Origin: an uncultured Nitrospirota bacterium
Lineage (GTDB): Bacteria > CG2-30-53-67
Direction of reading: 5' to 3'
DNA: 61,346 bases
Assembly: GCA_947259355.1 (NCBI GenBank)
Contig: CAMYMF010000011.1
Location: 1-61,346 of the forward strand
Shown: one piece after another, positions 34,985-43,918 of the stretch
Numbering within the stretch: the first letter of the stretch is position 1
Layout: each line of letters opens with the position of its first letter
Made by a program: the position numbers and the translations under genes
Notes under the pieces: model-generated
Told to the model about the DNA's origin: nothing
Databases searched by the model: none
Seen by the model: the letters and a program-made list of their open reading frames with translations, nothing else

Positions 34985-35125
34985 TCATTCTGCAGGATGC
35001 GCAAGCCTTGCATCTGGTGCTTTTTACTAAGCCATATTAATCCGGGCGGCGTTGATTTTTGTTACGAAACCGTCGCAGCATAGAGGTGCAGCAGACGGCC
35101 TTCTTACGCAGCCGCCTCCAAGAAT

Positions 35126-35202
35126 GCCCCCGTAGCTCAGATGGATAGAGCACAGGACTCCGGTTCCTGGTGTCGGAGGTTCGAATCCTCTCGGGGGTAC
35201 CA
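35126..35202 (+). tRNA. tRNA-Arg (anticodon CCG)
   Basis: Full cloverleaf, 77 bases including encoded CCA. Acceptor GCCCCCG pairs with CGGGGGT. D arm GCTC..GAGC. Anticodon stem CAGGA/TCCTG with loop CTCCGGT, giving anticodon CCG, which reads the Arg codon CGG. T arm GGAGG-TTCGAAT-CCTCT. A73 and CCA end at 35202. It is followed by a terminator. Confidence 0.97.
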
Positions 35203-35227
35203 GCCAATTCTGTTTCCAATTACATAG

Positions 35228-35256
35228 AAACGGCGACCTCGAAGGGTCGCCGTTTT
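35228..35256 (+). terminator. intrinsic terminator after tRNA-Arg
   Basis: CGGCGACC (35231-35238), loop TCGAAG, GGTCGCCG (35245-35252), then TTTT. AAA before the stem extends pairing to the T-run. It lies 25 bases beyond the tRNA 3' end. Confidence 0.9.
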
Positions 35257-35372
35257 CGCCGAAGGGCGTTTAGCGCGTGGCACGGGCGTCCAAAGATTGT
35301 CACGAGCAGGTGACCAAAGCGGACTGCCCTCACGTGCAACGGTTGCGCCTGTTCACGATGTTTCCGCCGTGC

Positions 35373-37076
35373 TTACCCTTGGCCAAGGGTCTGACCGAAC
35401 TGTTGCTCCTGCGCGGGGCTGCCGATGAGAATCAGCTGCACCTCCTCCACAAGGACGGTTTCGGGAGGGGGGACGATCATCGGTTCGCCCCCCTTGGGGG
35501 GCTCCAGGGCGACGATGGAGCACCCGGTGAGGGAGCGGATGCGGGAGTCGGCAATCGATTTCCCTGCCAGGCCGGGCGGCAGAGGACGGCGGAAGACGTT
35601 GATCCCTTCGGTTAGAAAGACCGATTCCTTCGATTCGAGAACATTGATCAGGATGCTGGCACCCACGGACGCTCTGGAAACGACGAAGTCGGCCCCGGCC
35701 GCATAGAGCTGATCGGCATTTTCGTCTCGATTGGCCCTCGCGACGATGCGTATGTTCGCGTTGCTGTGCCGGCTGGTCAGCGTGAGAAAGATGTTGGTGC
35801 TATCGTCGTTGGTGGTAACAACCAGCCCCTTGGCCTTGTCAACGCCGGCTTTCTTGAGCAGCAACCGCGACTTGGCGTCACCGATCACCGGCGTGTGGTC
35901 GGCACACTCGGGGTTTTGCCGCTGGTCAACAACAATGAAGGGCACCGGTTTGCGTTCGAGAAAAGCGGCAGCCGCGCAGCCGATACGGCCGTGCCCGAGA
36001 ATGAATATAAAGTCGTCCTCCGCCTGGCCGCCGGTCAACTGTTCGAGGACCTCGAGCTGTTCCCGGGTGCCCGCCAACATCATCAGCGCACCCTTCTGCA
36101 GCACTGTTTCACGGGAAGGGCTGGTGAAGACACCCCGCTCCCAAACACCGATGACCGCCAGGCCGGTGCGCTGCCTGATTCTTGCCTCCTCCAGCGTCAG
36201 ACCGACAAAGTCAGTGCCGTAGATGGGGATTTCCGCGATCTGCAGGCTGCCGAAGGAATCGATGACGTGGGCCAGGGCCCCCCGGGTGGTTGCCCGAGTC
36301 GCCAGGTAGCGGCCAAGAATCTTTTGCAGCGGGATGACTTGATTGGCGCCCGCCAAGCGGAGCGGTTCCGCATGGTCGGGCTCCAGCACCATGGCGGCGA
36401 TGGGCGTCTTGCAGAGTGAGCGGACCGTCAGGCAGAGATTGGCATTTTCGGGATCGCCGAGATTGGCGATGACGTACCGGGCCGACTCGACCCTGGCGCC
36501 CGTCAGAACATTGCGGTCAGTGGGGGACCCATAGATGACCTGCGCGTCTTGTTCCTCTTCGAGCACTTCGCCTTCCTCGTAATCATCGGTGATAACCACG
36601 AAAGGGATGTTGCGGGTCTGCAGCTTGCGAATAAATGTTCGGGCGATCGGATCGATGCCGAAAATGAGGACATGACCGGTGGTCGAGGAAGGCAGTTCGA
36701 GGCTTGGATGGTAGCGCAACCGGTGTTCTATCCACGGGGCGAGAAACAGGCTGATCAGGCCAAAGGGGAGGATAATCAGCAGGAATACCACGCCGGAGAT
36801 CGTCACAACGGCCGCAAAGAGATAGCCGGGGTCGCTGTGAAAGGTGATGTCTCCAAAGCCGAGGGTGGTCATGACCGTTATCGTCCAGTAGATCCCGGCG
36901 ATGAAGGAGAATTCACGCCCCTCCAGATTCCACATGAGGTACCGGAATAGGGTTGCGTAAACCAGAATTATCCCGGCCAGGAAGGCGCAGTATAAAATCA
37001 ACGCCTTCAGGTTCTGCCTTGCCCGTCGGCGTAAGAAATACGCCAGTTCAGCGGCCAAAGATTTCATGGAGGTCAT
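35373..37076 (-). CDS. potassium channel with two RCK (TrkA-N/TrkA-C) units
   Basis: 567-residue inner-membrane ion channel subunit. Two pore-flanking helices (ALILYCAFLAGIILVYATLF and YLFAAVVTISGVVFLLIILPF) enclose a pore loop with the K+ selectivity filter T-T-L-G-F-G-D. Two RCK units follow. Unit 1 has a Rossmann domain GHVLIFGIDPIARTFIRKL and a TrkA-C part. Unit 2 has FIFILGHGRIGCAAAAFLERK (G-x-G-x-x-G nucleotide site), TPVIGDAKSRLLLKKAGVDKA and a C-terminal TrkA-C part. The tandem RCK arrangement in one chain is like GsuK/MthK-type gated channels, with nucleotide or cation gating. It is transcribed toward the tRNA and stands alone. Confidence 0.9.
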   Translation of the reverse strand: MTSMKSLAAELAYFLRRRARQNLKALILYCAFLAGIILVYATLFRYLMWNLEGREFSFIAGIYWTITVMTTLGFGDITFHSDPGYLFAAVVTISGVVFLLIILPFGLISLFLAPWIEHRLRYHPSLELPSSTTGHVLIFGIDPIARTFIRKLQTRNIPFVVITDDYEEGEVLEEEQDAQVIYGSPTDRNVLTGARVESARYVIANLGDPENANLCLTVRSLCKTPIAAMVLEPDHAEPLRLAGANQVIPLQKILGRYLATRATTRGALAHVIDSFGSLQIAEIPIYGTDFVGLTLEEARIRQRTGLAVIGVWERGVFTSPSRETVLQKGALMMLAGTREQLEVLEQLTGGQAEDDFIFILGHGRIGCAAAAFLERKPVPFIVVDQRQNPECADHTPVIGDAKSRLLLKKAGVDKAKGLVVTTNDDSTNIFLTLTSRHSNANIRIVARANRDENADQLYAAGADFVVSRASVGASILINVLESKESVFLTEGINVFRRPLPPGLAGKSIADSRIRSLTGCSIVALEPPKGGEPMIVPPPETVLVEEVQLILIGSPAQEQQFGQTLGQG

Positions 37077-38023
37077 CCGGGGTAGATTTATCTGTTCAAT
37101 TCCGGGTTGACTATGCCATCAGATGCTGCCGCCGTCAACCGAAGACAGGATGCCCTCCTGGACCATCTCGATGAAGGCTTGTCCCGGCGGCATAAGTCTT
37201 GCCAATCTGTGAGGCCGGCCGACGCCGCATACGGCGGCTTATCCGTCTTCGCACAATGCTGTGCCGCGACAAGGCCGGCCTCGCAATAGACTTACTCATG
37301 CAATATTCGGGCTAGTGCAAACTACAGGCACGCCTTGAGAATGCCAGAGAACCTTTGCCCCGGGGACGCCCTGGTTTCATCTTTTTTCGACAACAAAGCG
37401 CGCCTCTCCTCTTCGGCCTGCACTGCCATATTCCCTCACCATCACGGCACTTGACGCGTGCATGCGAACAGTCCCTCCCCCACTGGTGTTTGAAGACATC
37501 TTGCTTCCCGCGCACTTCGTCTGGGCCGGCTGGACGAAGGAGGCTGCATCATGTCACAGGGCTCGCTGGCCCCGATACAAGACAGGATTGTTTTCTCCCC
37601 CAGCTGTCCTGCCGGGGTCACCCTCGCCCTGGGGCGTCCTTCGTTTCCCCAGGGATGGCGACATCGAAGAAACGCAGCAAACGGTGGCATGCCGTCAGGC
37701 ACGAACCACGGCGTTACTCGACATAAAAGTTATCTCGGGCATTTTGTCGGTATGTCAGTGCAAAGAAATTCCTATCTCTTGTGGTGTCTGTGGGTGCACT
37801 GAGCTTTGAAGGCAATGCAGGATGTGAAGGGAGTGTGATGGGAATCTAAGTTCGTCTTCCCGTGCGGGCCGAGATTGTAATGTGATTCACCGTAAGCCAA
37901 ACCTCTATCTCCTGGAGGGTCGCCTTTTGTTTGACACGGACCACAACCAGCGGCAGCGCTGTCGCAAGCACGCCGCTGAACCGACGGCAGACATCAAGGG
38001 GGGACGCGCCCGGCGTCGATGCC
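37077..38023. other. 947-base interval without a convincing gene
   Basis: It holds the dispersed repeat copy 3 (37236-37315). Open frames elsewhere (for example 37355-37726 and 37442-37702) have no ribosome site, no motif and unusual composition. The channel gene promoter should be at the left end. I see no RNA gene. Confidence 0.5.
37236..37315. repeat. MITE-like dispersed repeat, copy 3
   Basis: GGCTTATCCGTCTTCGCAC, AATGCTGTGCCGCGACAAGG, CCGGCCTCGCAATAGACTTA, then CTCATGCAATATTCGGGCTAG. The first half matches the inner part of copy 5 almost base for base. The second half matches copy 2. It is not next to a stop codon here. Confidence 0.7.
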
Positions 38024-38308
38024 TCAGGCCGACGCGTCCAGCTTCAGGCGCGCGCGGATTTCTCCAAGCACCCGGTCCAGATCCGCCAGTTCCAGCTTCT
38101 CCACCGACTCGAACAGATCCGCCTCGTCATCATTGCCCAGGTCCCGCTGGTGTTTGACGTAGAGCACGAAATCCTTTCCGTTCGCCTTGACGCTTCGGAT
38201 GTCCTCAAAGAACTCCAGGACCTGTAAGGCCACGGCGTGGGGCATTTCCGGAACCGGTCCGGCCAGTCTACTCTCGATCCAATCAATCAGACTCAGTCCT
38301 TCACCCAT
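38024..38308 (-). CDS. small acidic helical protein downstream of the DNA methyltransferase
   Basis: 94 residues from ATG 38308, which has AAGGAGAG 6 bases upstream. The upstream in-frame ATG at 38500 is rejected. It is predicted mainly helical and acidic (MGEGLSLIDWIESRL, ALQVLEFFEDIRSVKANG, then VKHQRDLGNDDEADLFESVE). No family is recognised. It begins 50 bases after the methyltransferase stop on the same strand, so the two probably share a transcript; whether they work together is not shown. Confidence 0.7.
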   Translation of the reverse strand: MGEGLSLIDWIESRLAGPVPEMPHAVALQVLEFFEDIRSVKANGKDFVLYVKHQRDLGNDDEADLFESVEKLELADLDRVLGEIRARLKLDASA

Positions 38309-38358
38309 GGGTTCTCTCCTTTTGGTTAATCTTGCGAATGATACAGCACACCATGACT

Positions 38359-39276
38359 TCACAGCTGTTGGCTGCCTTGGCGTTGTGCCTCCCTTCCTGA
38401 GTGCCGGTGTGCATCCATGCGCGCGTGTGCCAGATCGAGATACCGCTGTTCGGTATCGTAGCCGATATAACGGCGCCCGTCTTTCAGGGCTGCCAGACAC
38501 GTCGTACCGCTGCCGCAGAACGGATCCAAAACCACATCACCTTCAAACGTGTAGAGCTGGATCAAACGATGGGGCAGCTCCTCCGGGAAGGGCGCCGGAT
38601 GTCCGATGCTTCTGGCCGACACCGCAGAAAAGCTCCAGACACTCCGGGTCCACTCCAGAAAGCCCTCCTTGGTGATGGTATTCCTGCGCTCGCCCCGTTT
38701 TCGGGAAAAGGACTCCTTGGAGAAAACCAGAATATACTCATGGACATCCCGCAGAACAGGGTTGGCCGCAGACCGCCAGCTGCCCCACGCCGTGGACGGA
38801 CTGGCACTGGGTCCCTTGTTCCAGATGATTTCGCCCCGCATCAGGTAACCCAAATCGATCATGTCCTGGATCAGATAGACGTGCAGAGGAATGTAGGGTT
38901 TACGCCCCAGGTTGGCCACATTGATGCAGGCCTTGCCGCCGGTGACCAGCTTGCGGTAGGTCTCCGCGAAAACGGTCCGCAGCAGGTCGCGATACTCTCC
39001 GATGGAGAGATCCTGATCATATTCCTTCTGGACATTGTACGGGGGGGATGTGACCATGAGGTGAACGCTGTTGTCGGGAATCTCGTCCATCTCTTCACTC
39101 GACTTGCAGTAGAGGGTGTCGAGGCGTGCGATGGGGATGGGGCTTTCCTGGTAAGAAGGCGCTTCGGAGGGCCTGGCATCGGCGAAGAGGGCACCTTTGT
39201 AGAAAGCCGAGGCATCATGACTGATCCGGCCCGGTGTCCCAAACGCGCTCGTCTTTGTCCGCCTCCGTTTCGGCAT
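38359..39276 (-). CDS. site-specific DNA methyltransferase, beta class (N6-adenine or N4-cytosine)
   Basis: 305 residues from ATG 39276. Catalytic motif IV MVTSPPYNVQKEYD (T-S-P-P-Y, residues ~76-80) comes before the SAM-binding motif I VLDPFCGSGTTCLAAL near residue 260, the order that defines the beta class. IPDNSVHL precedes motif IV, and GKACINVANLGRKPYIPL follows. The putative target-recognition region lies between (LRDVHEYILVFSKES through RSVWSFSAV). S-P-P-Y occurs in both N4-cytosine and some N6-adenine enzymes, so the modified base is open. No restriction endonuclease gene is adjacent, so it looks like an orphan methyltransferase. The N-terminal extension to 39600 is non-coding in appearance. 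Confidence 0.88.
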   Translation of the reverse strand: MPKRRRTKTSAFGTPGRISHDASAFYKGALFADARPSEAPSYQESPIPIARLDTLYCKSSEEMDEIPDNSVHLMVTSPPYNVQKEYDQDLSIGEYRDLLRTVFAETYRKLVTGGKACINVANLGRKPYIPLHVYLIQDMIDLGYLMRGEIIWNKGPSASPSTAWGSWRSAANPVLRDVHEYILVFSKESFSRKRGERRNTITKEGFLEWTRSVWSFSAVSARSIGHPAPFPEELPHRLIQLYTFEGDVVLDPFCGSGTTCLAALKDGRRYIGYDTEQRYLDLAHARMDAHRHSGREAQRQGSQQL

Positions 39277-39541
39277 GAAAGCCACCTGCCTGTCGAACGA
39301 ATCTGGAACGTACCCTATCACATAAGTCCTTGGAAAACAAGGTTGATTGACACACGGAGGGAGGCGGCCCGTCCACCGCCGACAGAAGCGGCCATGGGCG
39401 GGAAACACGGTTGACAATCGGCCGCGGTTCCAATAACATGGGGGGCGGTTCGAGCGCTGCCACATCCTGCAAAATCCGGGTTCCACATACATTGCAAGAG
39501 CAGATATCCATAAAACCTCAACCAAGGGGAGCGGGTGCATC

Positions 39542-40813
39542 ATGAAAGTATTGGTCGTCGGGTCGGGAGGGAGGGAACACACGCTCGTCTGGAAGCTCAC
39601 CCAGAGCCCGCGAGTGGAGCGGATCTACTGTGCACCGGGTAACGGAGGGATTTCGAAGCTGGCTGAATGCGTCGACATTGGCGCCAACGACATGGAAGGC
39701 CTCGTCCGTTTTGCCCGTGAAAGCGGGATCGATTTAACCGTCGTCGGGCCGGAAGACCCCCTCGTGGAAGGCATCGTTGATCGCTTTGAGGAAGCGGGCC
39801 TTCGGGTTTTCGGACCGAAAAAGAATGCCGCCATCCTGGAAGGGAGTAAGCAATTCACCAAGGATTTCCTCACCCGCCACGGCATTGCGACGGCCGCCTA
39901 TGAAAGCTTCACCGATCCTGAAGCCGCCATTGCGTGCATCCGGCGCCAGGGCGCACCCATTGTCGTCAAGGCCGATGGGTTGGCTGCAGGCAAGGGTGTC
40001 ATCGTGGCGCAGCAGGTGGACGAAGCGGTCGCAGCGGTGGAACAGATCATGCGGGCCAAACGCTTCGGTTCGGCGGGTGACACGGTGGTGGTGGAGGCGT
40101 GTCTGGTGGGAGAAGAGGCGTCCTTCATGGCCTTTACCGACGGCAAGACGGTGGTGCCCATGCTCTCGTCCCAGGACCACAAACAGGTCCTGGACGGAGA
40201 TCGTGGGCCCAACACGGGCGGCATGGGCGCCTACACGCCCGCCCCGGTCATTCAGGAGAGAACGGCCGAGATCATGGATGCCATCATGGTTCCCACAGTC
40301 CGGGGCATGGCCGAAGAGGGAAGGCCCTTCAGCGGGGTACTCTATGCGGGGCTGATGATCACCGGCGATGGCATCTCGGTGCTCGAATACAATGTGCGCT
40401 TCGGAGACCCCGAGGCCCAGCCCATTCTTTTTCGACTGAAGAGCGATCTGATCGACATCATCGAAGCCATCCTGGAGAACCGCCTCCATGAGTGCCGGAT
40501 CGAGTGGACCAAAGGCGCGAGCGCCTGTGTGGTGCTGGCCTCCGGAGGATACCCCGGCAGCTATGAAACGGGAAAGGAAATCACGGGGCTTGATGCCGTG
40601 CCGGACTCGGACGATCTTTATGTCTTTCACGCAGGTACCCAGAAAAGCGGCGGTCGAATCGTGACCGGCGGCGGGCGGGTCCTGGGTATAACGGCCCGCG
40701 GCACCGACTTGGCGTCGACTCTTGGCAAGACCTACGACGCAGTGAACCGCATTCATTTCGAAGGGAAGCATTACCGCACCGATATCGGCCAGAAAGGGCT
40801 GCAACGGGACTAG
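39542..40813 (+). CDS. purD: phosphoribosylamine-glycine ligase
   Basis: 423 residues, ATP-grasp enzyme of purine synthesis. M-K-V-L-V-V-G-S-G-G-R-E-H opens the N-terminal domain. DLTVVGPEDPLVEGIVDRF, KQFTKDFLTRHGI, IVVKADGLAAGKGVIVA (ATP binding), DGDRGPNTGGMGAYTPAP and ISVLEYNVRFGDPEAQPIL (metal and substrate sites) follow. The C-terminus is VLGITARGTDLASTLGKTYDAVNRIHFEG. AAGGGGAG lies 10 bases upstream. A dispersed repeat begins in its TAG stop. It is separated from purH by 4.6 kb on the same strand. Confidence 0.97.
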   Translation: MKVLVVGSGGREHTLVWKLTQSPRVERIYCAPGNGGISKLAECVDIGANDMEGLVRFARESGIDLTVVGPEDPLVEGIVDRFEEAGLRVFGPKKNAAILEGSKQFTKDFLTRHGIATAAYESFTDPEAAIACIRRQGAPIVVKADGLAAGKGVIVAQQVDEAVAAVEQIMRAKRFGSAGDTVVVEACLVGEEASFMAFTDGKTVVPMLSSQDHKQVLDGDRGPNTGGMGAYTPAPVIQERTAEIMDAIMVPTVRGMAEEGRPFSGVLYAGLMITGDGISVLEYNVRFGDPEAQPILFRLKSDLIDIIEAILENRLHECRIEWTKGASACVVLASGGYPGSYETGKEITGLDAVPDSDDLYVFHAGTQKSGGRIVTGGGRVLGITARGTDLASTLGKTYDAVNRIHFEGKHYRTDIGQKGLQRD

Positions 40814-40860
40814 CCCGGATATTGCATGAGCGATCGTCATGAGAGGCCGTAGAGGCAACC
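40811..40860. repeat. MITE-like dispersed repeat, copy 4 (at the purD stop)
   Basis: TAGCCCGGATATTGCATGAG, then CGATCGTCATGAGAGGCCGT and AGAGGCAAC, nearly identical for about 46 bases to copy 1 after groES. The repeat starts with the purD stop codon. The opposite end in the purD-purE gap is not clear. Confidence 0.75.
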
Positions 40861-41021
40861 CTGTTGCCAAATGGGTGCCCTAACGAGAAGCTCACCGCGT
40901 GGCAGCGCTGCGGCCTCTCTGTCACAGGTCGCAAGGAGCGCAACGCAGAGAGCGGTGTGCGACCACCCACGCATGCCGCCGTAGTGAGCAACAGCGACAC
41001 CTAAAGATAAGGACACGCCCC

Positions 41022-41522
41022 ATGAAGAAACCCCTCGTTGGAATCGTGATGGGAAGTGAGTCGGACCTGCCGATTATGAAAGAGGCCGCGGAGACCTTGC
41101 AGCGCTTTGAGATCTCCTACGAGATGCGCGTCCTTTCCGCGCACCGCACGCCCGATGCGGCGGCGGAATACGCCAAGAAGGCCGCCGGTCGCGGCCTGCA
41201 GATGATCATCGCCGGGGCCGGCGCGGCCGCCCATCTGGCGGGTGTGCTGGCCGCCGGCACCGACCTGCCCGTCATCGGGGTCCCCATTGCCTCCACAACC
41301 CTGCAGGGACTCGATGCCCTCCTCTCCACGGTACAGATGCCCGGCGGAGTGCCGGTGGCAACCATGGGCATCGGTCAAGGGGGCGCCCGAAACGCGGCGC
41401 TGCTGGCCACCCGCATTCTGGCCCTCAAACAAAATCCACTGAAGCAGGAACTCAAAGACTACCGGCGGACCCAGGTGCGAAAAGTTGAGGAAGCCGATCA
41501 GCGCGTAAGGGAACAGGAATGA
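41022..41522 (+). CDS. purE: 5-(carboxyamino)imidazole ribonucleotide mutase, class I
   Basis: 166 residues. It has [31 protein letters not shown] (substrate-binding S-A-H-R-T-P), [52 protein letters not shown] and [14 protein letters not shown] class I pattern would imply a PurK partner; none is in this window. AAGGA lies 11 bases before ATG 41022. Its stop overlaps the start of the TolC-like gene by 4 bases, an odd coupling of purine synthesis to an export protein. Confidence 0.96.
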   Translation: MKKPLVGIVMGSESDLPIMKEAAETLQRFEISYEMRVLSAHRTPDAAAEYAKKAAGRGLQMIIAGAGAAAHLAGVLAAGTDLPVIGVPIASTTLQGLDALLSTVQMPGGVPVATMGIGQGGARNAALLATRILALKQNPLKQELKDYRRTQVRKVEEADQRVREQE

Positions 41523-43117
41523 CTCACCGGCAGCGCCTTCTTCTTCTCACCCTCCTGGTTTTCTTGGGGCGGCCGCTTGAGGGCGTTTCCGCAGCCGTCG
41601 ACAGTGCGTTGCATCCGGACATCACGGAAGCGCAACTGCAGGATCTGCTGCAGCACAACGAGGTCGGCATCCCGCTCAGCGCCTCCCTGCAACTGGCACT
41701 GCGCAACAACCTCCAGATCGCCATTCAGCGGATGCAAACCCAAATCAGCGATCAGGAGGTGGTCCGCGAAGAATCGGCCTTTGACCCCACCGCCTCGCTG
41801 ACGGTGGCCAAGGACCGCTCGGTGCGACAAACGGGATCTGCACTGGCCCTGCCGCCACAGAATGAATCCGAAGAGATCCAGTGGAACGCGGGCATTTCGA
41901 ACCGCTGGCGGACCGGCACCGAAACGGAGCTGGTCTTCACCAACCGGCGGGATGAGACCAACTCGGTCTTTGCCGGCCTGAATCCAAGCTACACGTCGGA
42001 TCTCATTCTCTCCCTGACGCAGCCGCTATTGAAAGACTTCGGCATCGGCGTCAACACCACGGGCCTGCGCATCGCCTCCAACAACCGGGATATCTCGGAG
42101 TACCAGTTCAAGGATGCCGTGATGGAGATCCTCTTCGATGTGGAATCGACCTACTGGGAGCTGGTCTACGCCCGGGAGGAACTTCTGGTGAAAGAGGAAT
42201 CCCTCCGACTGGCTGAGGATTTCCTGAAGATCACCCGCCGCAAAGTGGAAGTCGGCGTCCTGCCGGAAGTGGAGATTCTTCAGGCGGAAGCGGAGCGGGC
42301 GGCCCGCGAGGAGGCTGTGATCACCGCGGAGGATGCCGTGCGCGATGCCGAAGACCTGCTCCGCAAGGCGATCAATCTGAGCGCGGACCCCCGCTACTGG
42401 GATGTCCGTCTCATCCCCTCCGATGACCCGACGATAGAGACGCAGGTCGCCCCTCTGGCGGAGGTGCTCCGCACCGCGCTGACCCAACGACCCGATCTCA
42501 ACCAGGCCCGGATCGATCTCGAGAACAAGCAGATTCAGCTGAAATACGCCCGCAACCAGACCCTGCCGCGGCTCGATCTGGTGGGATCTCTCGGTCTCAG
42601 CGGCTTGGCGGGCAACGCGCAGCCCGTCGCCCAGGGGCCCGGTGTGGTCTTCAGCCCCTTCGACGGCAATTACTCCGACACCCTGGAGGAGTTGCGATCG
42701 AAAGACCACTACGACTACAGCATCGGTCTGGAGCTGGCTTATCCCCTCGGAAACCGGGCCGCGAAGAGCGAGAAGATCATGGCCGATCTGGAAACCCAAC
42801 AGGCACTCTTTGCCCTAAAGGATCTGGAGAATGAGGCGATTCAGGTGGTCCGGGAAGCCTACCGTCAGATCGAAACCAACCGGAAGCGGATCGCTGCTGC
42901 GACGGCGGCCCGCAAGCTGGCCGAAGAGCGGCTCCGGACCGAGACCCGTCGTTTCGAGGTGGGGCTGGCGACCAGCCACGATGTCCTGGAATTTCAGGAG
43001 AAACTGGCCGTGGCCAAGAGCAACGAGCTCCGGGCCATCATCGATTACCGGGAATCACTCATGAACTTGCATCGGGTCCAGGGGACCCTGCTGGAGAGCA
43101 AAGGAATCGTGCTGTAA
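41519..43117 (+). CDS. TolC-family outer membrane efflux protein
   Basis: 532 residues with a signal peptide ([19 protein letters not shown]) and the duplicated OEP pattern. The first repeat has [21 protein letters not shown], then [33 protein letters not shown]. The second has [60 protein letters not shown] and [35 protein letters not shown] is the usual beta-barrel motif. No membrane fusion protein or inner-membrane pump is beside it, so its partner lies elsewhere. It starts inside the purE stop and ends near the convergent glycosyltransferase. Confidence 0.9.
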   Translation: MTHRQRLLLLTLLVFLGRPLEGVSAAVDSALHPDITEAQLQDLLQHNEVGIPLSASLQLALRNNLQIAIQRMQTQISDQEVVREESAFDPTASLTVAKDRSVRQTGSALALPPQNESEEIQWNAGISNRWRTGTETELVFTNRRDETNSVFAGLNPSYTSDLILSLTQPLLKDFGIGVNTTGLRIASNNRDISEYQFKDAVMEILFDVESTYWELVYAREELLVKEESLRLAEDFLKITRRKVEVGVLPEVEILQAEAERAAREEAVITAEDAVRDAEDLLRKAINLSADPRYWDVRLIPSDDPTIETQVAPLAEVLRTALTQRPDLNQARIDLENKQIQLKYARNQTLPRLDLVGSLGLSGLAGNAQPVAQGPGVVFSPFDGNYSDTLEELRSKDHYDYSIGLELAYPLGNRAAKSEKIMADLETQQALFALKDLENEAIQVVREAYRQIETNRKRIAAATAARKLAEERLRTETRRFEVGLATSHDVLEFQEKLAVAKSNELRAIIDYRESLMNLHRVQGTLLESKGIVL

Positions 43118-43150
43118 CCCGCCTCGGGGCTGACTGGCCCGCGCCCCTGA

Positions 43151-43918
43151 TCAGATTGGTGCGTCCAACCGCCGTCCGTCGGCATCGAAAATCCGGCTGC
43201 CATGCCAGCCCAGCTTCTGGAGCCGGAACCGCACCGCCGTTTCGAGAACCCCCAGCCCATAGACAACGCTGCGGGTGAAACTGATGGACGAGGCTTCCTC
43301 GAAGTAGCGCGTGGGGCAGGTGATCTCTTCGACGGAAAAACCGAAGTAGATGATCTGCGCGAGCATCTGATTGTCGAAGACAAAGTCATCGGAGTTCTCC
43401 AGTAGGGGTAGTGCCTCGAGCACCCTGCGGGAGAAAGCGCGGTAGCCCGTGTGATATTCTGAGAGTTTGTGCCCCAGCAGCAGGTTTTCGACGGCCGTGA
43501 GAAAACGGTTGCTGAAGTATTTGTAGCGGGGCATTCCTCCGGCGAGGGCACCAATGCCGAGGATACGGGAGCCGAGCACCACATCGAACTGTTCTTCCGC
43601 GATGAGCGATACCATGGTGGCCATCAGCCTGGGCGTGTACTGATAGTCGGGGTGAAGCATCACCACGATGTCCGCGCCCAGTTTCAGCGCCTCGCGGTAG
43701 CAGGTCTTTTGATTGCCGCCATCGCCAAGGTTCTGGTGGTGTTCGATGATTCGCATCCCGAGCCGCCGTGCCACGGCCAAGGTTCGATCCGAGCTCTTGT
43801 CGTCCACCAGAAGCACGTCATCCACGATGGCATGGGGAATTTCCGCATAGGTGGCCTCCAGGGTCTTCTCGGCGTTGTAGGCCGGTAGAACCACCACGAT
43901 CTTCTTTTCATGAAGCAT
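43151..43918 (-). CDS. family 2 glycosyltransferase (dolichyl-phosphate mannose synthase-like)
   Basis: 255 residues. GT-A fold: [78 protein letters not shown] (metal-binding D-x-D position reads HPDYQ), [10 protein letters not shown], and [34 protein letters not shown]. There are no clear membrane helices. It probably transfers a sugar to a polyprenyl phosphate or glycolipid. It overlaps the rimO stop by 11 bases and is the last gene of the long leftward run. Confidence 0.87.
   Translation of the reverse strand: MLHEKKIVVVLPAYNAEKTLEATYAEIPHAIVDDVLLVDDKSSDRTLAVARRLGMRIIEHHQNLGDGGNQKTCYREALKLGADIVVMLHPDYQYTPRLMATMVSLIAEEQFDVVLGSRILGIGALAGGMPRYKYFSNRFLTAVENLLLGHKLSEYHTGYRAFSRRVLEALPLLENSDDFVFDNQMLAQIIYFGFSVEEITCPTRYFEEASSISFTRSVVYGLGVLETAVRFRLQKLGWHGSRIFDADGRRLDAPI

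Noticed and set aside
35126-35202. tRNA-Arg as the attachment site of an integrated element
   Set aside because: No integrase gene and no second copy of the tRNA 3' end was found in the following 5 kb.
37355-37809. Open frames in the 37-38 kb gap
   Set aside because: Mutually overlapping on both strands, no ribosome site, no recognisable fold.
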